Assembly: GCA_027486835.1 (NCBI GenBank)
Contig: JAIXOJ010000109.1
Coordinates: forward strand, 1-32,044
Source: Chitinophagaceae bacterium
GTDB taxonomy: Bacteria; Bacteroidota; Bacteroidia; Chitinophagales; Chitinophagaceae
DNA length: 32,044 nucleotides
Direction: 5' to 3'
The notes under the pieces are model-generated. The model did no database searches. It was not told the DNA's origin and saw nothing but the letters and a program-made list of their open reading frames with translations. Within the stretch, counting starts at the first letter, position 1, and every line of letters starts with the position of its first letter. Position numbers and translations under genes: made by a program. This document shows positions 26,788 through 32,044 of this stretch, piece after piece.

Positions 26788-29247
26788 ATGAAAAGAATGT
26801 TACTATTAGCAATGATAGGTCTGGTACAATCCATTGCTGGAAATGCGCAGACTGAGAAAAAGCCAATTTGCATTAGTGGTATTTACCCCAGTTTGGCCTA
26901 CTTTAACCACGAAGGTGAATGTGGCACAGGGGCTGTTGTGCCTTGGGCAGATCGATTATGGGTTATAACCTATGCCCCTCATAAAGCCTTTGGTTCTTCT
27001 GACAAATTGTATGAAATTACGCCTGAGTTGAAACAAATCGTTAGACCAGAAAGTATCGGGGGGACGCCAGCAAACAGAATGATTCATAAAGAAAGCAACC
27101 AGTTGTTTATTGGTCCTTATGTAATAGATAACAAAAGGAATGTAAGGGTTATCCCTATTTCCGATGCACCGGGCAGGTTGACCGCAATGACGCGAAGTAT
27201 TTCCGATCCTGAAAACAAAGTGGTCATTGGGACTATGGAAGCTGGCTTTTATGAAATAGATACCAAATCCCTGGCCGTAAAAACCTTGTATAAAGATGGT
27301 AACCAATTAAAAAAAGAAGGTGTAAACCCTTCGTTTCATTCAGGCTTGTTGTTGGGTGCGCATGGTAAAGGGTTGTATGAAAGCCAGGGTGTGATGGTAT
27401 TTGGAAACAATGGGGAAACAGGTGCGGAAAAATCGCCGAATCAACGGATTCCTGCAGGTTCATTGTCGGAATGGGATGGAAAGAATTGGAAATTGATCCG
27501 TAGAAATCAGTTTGCGGAAGTGACAGGACCTGGTGGAATCATGGGCAATGAAAAAAACACCGACCCCATTTGGGCAGTTGGTTGGGATTATAAATCAGTC
27601 ATCTTGGCACTAAGGGACAACGGGAATTGGACTTTTTTCCGACTGCCAAAAGCAAGCAATACCTATGATGCCGCTACAGGTTGGAATACCGAATGGCCGA
27701 GAATAAGAAACGTAGGTGATTCCAACAAAGCCAATTACCTAATGACTATGCACGGCATGTTTTGGCATTTCCCCAAAACTTTTACCGCCAGCAATACTTC
27801 TGGCATCCGCCCTGCAACTTCCTATCTGAAAGTAATGGGCGATTTTACCAAGTGGAACAATCAATTGGTGTTTGGTTGCGATGATGCTGCCCAAAGTGAG
27901 TTTTTAAACAAGCGGGCGGCAATTGGTGGTATAGCCGGTCCAGGACATTCGCAATCCAATCTTTGGTTTACCGACTTAAATAAACCAGACAACAATGGAA
28001 CAGCCAACGCAACAGGTGCAGTTTGGTTGCAGGAACAAGTAAAAACCAATGAAACTTCTGAACCTATGTTGTTTTCAGGTTGGGAACACAAATCTTGTTG
28101 GTTAAAAAACGACGGGGATAACAAAGTGGATTTTACCCTTGAAGTAGATAAGGCGGGAAACAATAATTGGTCAACCTTAAAAACCATTACAATTCCTGCA
28201 AAGTCAGCCCAATTGGTTACTTTCTTGCCCTCCGAAATAGGGGAGTGGATAAGGGTTAAGTCAAGTGGCGAAACATTAGCGGATGCCTCTTTTGTATATT
28301 CCAATTCGGAAAAAAGAAAACCCGTTTCAGATGCGATGTTCAAGGCATTGGCAACAGTGGACAGCAAGGAATCTATTGGCGGTTTGTTGTACAGTCTTGG
28401 CAAGGATAAACGTGCATTGGGAATTCTAGCAAATCAAACTAAGAACGGTGCGACCCTTGAAAATGGGTATTACGAAATGGATGACCAAATGAAAATAACC
28501 CTCAAACATGACACGGCTACTGCCTCTTTCATTCAAAAGCATGTAGCCATACCTACCAAAGTATTGTCTGTGGAAGCGGGTTCTTATTTGATTGTAGATG
28601 AATTGAAAAGACGTTGGAGATTGCCATTAGGGGATGAAGCATACAAGGATTTTATGGAAAAAGCCGAAGTGCGCATTTGCAGGGAAGTGGCAACCGAAAG
28701 GGCTTTGTTCAGTGTAAGCGGTACTTTTTATGAATTGCCAGCAGAAAATGCGGATGGCTACGCAAAAATCCGCCCCATTGCTACCCACCATTTTAAAATC
28801 AATGATTATGTTTCTTACCGTGGGTTGCTGGTAATGACGGGTTTAACTACAGAACCAGGAAAGAATGAACATGTGTTTCAGTCTGATGATAAGAAATGCA
28901 GCGTTTGGGCTGGGGCTATTGATGATTTATGGAAATTGGGCAAGCCTGTTGGGAAAGGCGGCCCTTGGGTGAACACAGCGGTGCAAGCAAATACACCGTC
29001 CGACCCGTATTTATTCAGTATTTATGACCATAAAACCCTCACGCTTTCTCACGCTTCTGCCGAGCCAGTAACCTTTAAAATCGCCTTTGACCCAACGGGC
29101 GATGGTTCTTGGATTACTTACAAAACTGTAGAAGTGAAACCAAAAGAAAAACAGATCGTCCGTTTCCCCAAAAATGTTCAAGCCAGATGGATACGTTTTA
29201 AAACAGATAAAGCAACCCAAGCAACCACATGGTTGGAATATCAATAA
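26788..29247 (+). CDS. Secreted protein of unknown function, propeller-like N-terminus and duplicated C-terminal module
   Basis: This 819-residue protein has a signal peptide (MKRMLLLAMIGLVQSIAGNA-Q) and no membrane anchor or T9SS tail, so it is probably periplasmic. The N-terminal part (about 30-320) shows repeated short beta strands such as DRLWVITYAP, KLYEITPELK, NQLFIGPYVI, NKVVIGTMEAGFYEID and DPIWAVGWDYKSVILAL, suggesting a beta-propeller. The rest contains an internal duplication: residues about 319-508 (MHGMFWHFPKTF...EPMLFSGWEHKSCWL...EWIRVKSS) and about 640-819 (VSGTFYELPAEN...DPYLFSIYDHKTLTL...RWIRFKTD) align across most of their length. I do not recognise the family. PUL context suggests glycan binding or cleavage; seven-bladed propeller polysaccharide lyases are one analogy, but no lyase motif is visible. 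Confidence 0.8.
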   Translation: MKRMLLLAMIGLVQSIAGNAQTEKKPICISGIYPSLAYFNHEGECGTGAVVPWADRLWVITYAPHKAFGSSDKLYEITPELKQIVRPESIGGTPANRMIHKESNQLFIGPYVIDNKRNVRVIPISDAPGRLTAMTRSISDPENKVVIGTMEAGFYEIDTKSLAVKTLYKDGNQLKKEGVNPSFHSGLLLGAHGKGLYESQGVMVFGNNGETGAEKSPNQRIPAGSLSEWDGKNWKLIRRNQFAEVTGPGGIMGNEKNTDPIWAVGWDYKSVILALRDNGNWTFFRLPKASNTYDAATGWNTEWPRIRNVGDSNKANYLMTMHGMFWHFPKTFTASNTSGIRPATSYLKVMGDFTKWNNQLVFGCDDAAQSEFLNKRAAIGGIAGPGHSQSNLWFTDLNKPDNNGTANATGAVWLQEQVKTNETSEPMLFSGWEHKSCWLKNDGDNKVDFTLEVDKAGNNNWSTLKTITIPAKSAQLVTFLPSEIGEWIRVKSSGETLADASFVYSNSEKRKPVSDAMFKALATVDSKESIGGLLYSLGKDKRALGILANQTKNGATLENGYYEMDDQMKITLKHDTATASFIQKHVAIPTKVLSVEAGSYLIVDELKRRWRLPLGDEAYKDFMEKAEVRICREVATERALFSVSGTFYELPAENADGYAKIRPIATHHFKINDYVSYRGLLVMTGLTTEPGKNEHVFQSDDKKCSVWAGAIDDLWKLGKPVGKGGPWVNTAVQANTPSDPYLFSIYDHKTLTLSHASAEPVTFKIAFDPTGDGSWITYKTVEVKPKEKQIVRFPKNVQARWIRFKTDKATQATTWLEYQ

Positions 29248-29326
29248 TGGAAGGGAAGTGAGTGGGGAATATGTTATGTCTATGGATTGGTATTTTATCT
29301 GTAATTATTTAATCAATAAAAGCAAT

Positions 29327-31783
29327 ATGAAGAGGGTTTTAGCTGCGTTCTTGTTATTTTTCGTAGGCGGTTTGGATGTTGGGTTTGCACAAACAACCCT
29401 GTTTTCGGTCACGCCCAAAAGCAGTAACAAAACATTGCCTACTACCTACCTTGCACCCAATATTTCCTTGAAAAGAGGGTTTGCTTTTGGTGGGCGTATC
29501 GTTTCTGGAGCAACTTGCATGGAAGCACCAAGCCGACTATTTACGGATTCGTTGATGGGGTACTTTAGGGATTCGATTTTGTCTAACGTAAAGAAAACCG
29601 CCAAAATCAGCTTTGCCGTCCAAGCGAATAATGGGTACAAATTGCTTCTGGATTCCATTACCTGTCAGTTCTCGGCCAATTTGAGCGGGGTGAAGTATCG
29701 AATGGCTTTTTCTGTGGATGGAGGAACTACGGTCAATTTTGTTGATAGTGATTATGTGGTTCCCGTTGTAGTCAATTGTGCTGCCAGCACGATTCCTGTG
29801 CAAAGTGCGGTATGCAATTATTTGATTCAAAGCAGCCAATCATTGGTGGTTTATTGCTATTTCTTCAATGCGCCAAAGCAAACAGAGATCAATATTTTCA
29901 GTGCCGCTATCAAAGGTTGTGTGCTTCCCGTCTCTGCTGCCAAAGATTGTAATGGCAAGGAAAATATTTGGTTAAGCCCACCACCATTGAGCAAATACCA
30001 ACTATTATATAATGAGGATTTTTCCAGCGGAACTACACCTTCTAAAATAAACACGAAAAATTGGGTAACCCGTGGTTATGGTGGTTTTGGTGGATTGATG
30101 AAGGATACCAATGTTTATTTGGCCGATGGGATGCTGCATGTAAAATATACCAAACTGGATACGAACTATATCGGCGGCGGAATCCAGAGCTTAGACCAAT
30201 TCCATTATGGGTATTATGAAACCTACATGAAAACCTACGTAGGTGCAGCTAATTTTCACCAGACATTTTGGTTGATTGGTACGAACAACAATTGGAAAAA
30301 AGATTCCTTGCCTGTAAACAATACGCAAGTGGAAATAGATGCGTTGCAAATGGATTCCTACATATCCAAGCCTTCTTTTGCATCTTATTTCAGAGCCACC
30401 AATGCTTTCGCAATGTACAACCATGCCCCCGTGCCATTGTATGCCGATGCCTTGCCCTACATTAGGGAAACAGCTTCTGGAAATGCTTCGGTGTACGACA
30501 CTGGTTGGATTAAAGTAGGCATGGAATGGTTGCCCGATAGCATCAAACTGTATTACAACGACACATTGCGGCAGTTGTTTCTTATTCCCAAACCTTGGCA
30601 GCACCATGCACAGTTGGGTGTGCAGTTCAGTGGGTTGCCTACCCCACACGGCTACAGTACTTCCATGACGGCAAATATGTCTTGTCCACCCAATGCGGAA
30701 ATGTTGGTGGACTGGTTTAAGTTCTATGCCCCAACGGCAGCACAAGCCAATATGAATTTTATCAGCGAGGGTGGTTTTGACAATGACTTACGACCTCGAA
30801 ACCTGCACCGTCCCCTTTGTTGGATTAATGCACAAGCCTACGATATTCAAGGAGCGGCAATAAAATTAGATACCATTGCCACATCTATAGACACGGTAGT
30901 TTTTCATTCTGGACGGGCCAGTTTGAAACATGATCATACCAAACCCTATAAAACAGCCAGCCGACAAATCATGAACAACATTGCCAATGGAAAATATACC
31001 CTTTCTGCTTGGGTACGATGCAGTGGGGGGCAGAATCTTTGCCAGATGCGTGTGTTAACGGGTGGTTCGTTGTTTTCAAAGAATATTCCGTCCACAAATG
31101 GTAGTTGGATTCAATTGTCACAAGACGTGACTGTTCAAAATAACCGTGCGGTCATTGAGTTTTATTCAGATGCTTTAGCTCGAAATACCCTCCACATAGA
31201 CGATGTCTTTTTTATCCGTCTGCCTCAAGTCTCATTGCCTATTTCTTTTTTGGATGTAAATGCTAAAAATAAGGGTAACCATATCATCATAAGTTGGCAA
31301 GTAGCTGAGGATAAGGAAGTGCTGAATTATGAATTAGAGTGCAGTGAAGATGGTGTTCATTTTCAAAAAATAGCCACTGTGCTTGCCCATAATAGGTCGG
31401 TTTACAGTTATGAGGATAAGAAGCCTTTTAATAAAAATATCAATTTATACTATCGAATCAAACTAATTGCAAAGCATGACCATGAGCAATACAGCAATGT
31501 AGTACAGGTTGCTCAAAAGGGAAGCCATACCAATGTTTTGCAACTGTATCCCAATCCAGACAAAGGTGTTTTGTATGTTGCTGCGCCTCAATTAATCGAT
31601 AATCAAAGCTTTGACCTTAAGATGATTTCTTTTAGTGGCAAAGTTGTATGGCAACAAACAGGAATAAAGCCTTTGTCAAATAGGTTTACTATCAATACAT
31701 CATTCCTCATCAGTGGAAACTATTATTTAGTGGTGACGAATAGTAAAGGGGAACAATATCAAGCTGTTTTTTCTAAGGAATAA
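29327..31783 (+). CDS. GH16-like T9SS-secreted protein with Glu-to-Gln change at the catalytic motif
   Basis: This 818-residue protein has a signal peptide 1-21 (cleavage GFA-Q), then an N-terminal beta domain about 25-215. A GH16 concanavalin-like domain follows at about 225-470 (LLYNEDFSSG, GGIQSLDQFHYGYYETYMKT, FHQTFWLIG, VGMEWLPDSIKLYYND, MLVDWFKFY). Next are a CBM4/9-like domain about 475-635, an FN3-like module about 640-725 and a T9SS sorting domain about 735-818 (LQLYPNPDKG). The GH16 active-site motif is normally E-x-D-x-x-E; here it reads E336-I-D338-A-L-Q341, so the acid/base glutamate is glutamine. GH16 members cleave beta-glucans, agar, porphyran or carrageenan. This one may be inactive, a binding protein, or use another acid. 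The ATG at 29327 is chosen because it opens the signal peptide; an upstream ATG at 29174 overlaps the previous gene and adds 51 unrelated residues. Confidence 0.85.
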   Translation: MKRVLAAFLLFFVGGLDVGFAQTTLFSVTPKSSNKTLPTTYLAPNISLKRGFAFGGRIVSGATCMEAPSRLFTDSLMGYFRDSILSNVKKTAKISFAVQANNGYKLLLDSITCQFSANLSGVKYRMAFSVDGGTTVNFVDSDYVVPVVVNCAASTIPVQSAVCNYLIQSSQSLVVYCYFFNAPKQTEINIFSAAIKGCVLPVSAAKDCNGKENIWLSPPPLSKYQLLYNEDFSSGTTPSKINTKNWVTRGYGGFGGLMKDTNVYLADGMLHVKYTKLDTNYIGGGIQSLDQFHYGYYETYMKTYVGAANFHQTFWLIGTNNNWKKDSLPVNNTQVEIDALQMDSYISKPSFASYFRATNAFAMYNHAPVPLYADALPYIRETASGNASVYDTGWIKVGMEWLPDSIKLYYNDTLRQLFLIPKPWQHHAQLGVQFSGLPTPHGYSTSMTANMSCPPNAEMLVDWFKFYAPTAAQANMNFISEGGFDNDLRPRNLHRPLCWINAQAYDIQGAAIKLDTIATSIDTVVFHSGRASLKHDHTKPYKTASRQIMNNIANGKYTLSAWVRCSGGQNLCQMRVLTGGSLFSKNIPSTNGSWIQLSQDVTVQNNRAVIEFYSDALARNTLHIDDVFFIRLPQVSLPISFLDVNAKNKGNHIIISWQVAEDKEVLNYELECSEDGVHFQKIATVLAHNRSVYSYEDKKPFNKNINLYYRIKLIAKHDHEQYSNVVQVAQKGSHTNVLQLYPNPDKGVLYVAAPQLIDNQSFDLKMISFSGKVVWQQTGIKPLSNRFTINTSFLISGNYYLVVTNSKGEQYQAVFSKE

Positions 31784-31953
31784 TTGTGCATCTATGGGCT
31801 ATTCGATAATGGTAAGCATTATTGTTGGTCCGGATTCATTGTTATGTCAAAAAGTGTGAATTCTTGATTTGATATTAAAATTACAACATCATGCAGGAAC
31901 CATATTGTTATGCAATAGCTATACTGAAAAACAGGATAACAATACTTCATTTG

Positions 31954-32044
31954 GGTGCATAAAAGTTTTTCGCAGTTATTAGTTAAACCTCACCCCAACC
32001 CCTCTCCGAAAGGCGAGGGGCAAAACGAAAAACTTTTATGCACC
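31954..32044. repeat. REP/MITE-like palindromic element at the right edge
   Basis: A perfect 19-bp terminal inverted repeat starts GGTGCATAAAAGTTTTTCG at 31954-31972 and ends with its complement at 32026-32044, the last base of the window. Inside is a second stem, CCCCTCTCC (31999-32007) / GGCGAGGGG (32012-32020) with a GAAA loop and one mismatch, preceded by AACCTCACCCC, a string type widespread as dispersed repeats in Bacteroidota. The element is 91 bp as seen and may extend beyond the window. It follows the GH16-like gene by about 170 bp. Confidence 0.82.

Noticed and set aside
29174-29326. Extended start of the GH16-like protein at 29174
   Set aside because: It overlaps the end of the upstream gene and adds 51 residues before a clear signal peptide that starts at 29327.

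Overview
The window looks like a chromosomal segment of a Bacteroidota bacterium, probably Chitinophagaceae-like (lineage inferred, not proven). The signs are a SusC/SusD pair, two proteins with type IX secretion (T9SS) C-terminal tails, signal peptides ending in A-Q, a small PID-CTERM-like protein and starts without clear Shine-Dalgarno sequences. I saw no rRNA, tRNA or CRISPR array.

Layout. Positions 1-280 are a degenerate 21-bp tandem repeat, followed by about 800 bp without a convincing gene. Positions 1103-11026 are one gene for a 3307-residue secreted repeat protein. It has two seven-unit RCC1 arrays, one seven-unit FG-GAP array, ten Ig-like modules, a LamG domain and a T9SS tail. A strong hairpin terminator, a small PID-CTERM-like gene (11107-11355), a second terminator and a YhhN-like membrane protein gene (11604-12323) follow. 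Positions 12554-13953 are a decayed IS4-family insertion sequence with intact terminal inverted repeats and a broken transposase.

Positions 14319-31783 form a polysaccharide utilization locus (PUL). A LacI-type regulator is divergent from six co-directional genes plus one doubtful small ORF. The order is SusC, SusD, an FAD-dependent oxidoreductase, a sodium:solute symporter, a five-bladed-propeller glycosidase-like protein, a large secreted protein of unknown function with an internal duplication, and a GH16-like T9SS protein. The divergent intergenic region carries a CG-centred palindrome that is a good LacI-family operator candidate. The likely flow is surface binding or cleavage by the GH16-like protein, outer-membrane uptake by SusC/SusD, periplasmic processing by the propeller proteins, inner-membrane uptake by the symporter, and cytoplasmic oxidation by the FAD enzyme. 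The substrate cannot be named from sequence alone.

The most unusual points in the PUL are the GH16-like protein, whose motif reads E-I-D-A-L-Q so that the usual acid/base glutamate is glutamine; a SusD with about 190 extra residues that look like an inserted beta-sandwich domain; an FAD oxidoreductase with no signal peptide and a fused C-terminal beta domain; and the internally duplicated 819-residue protein. The window ends exactly at the outer edge of a 91-bp REP/MITE-like palindromic element.
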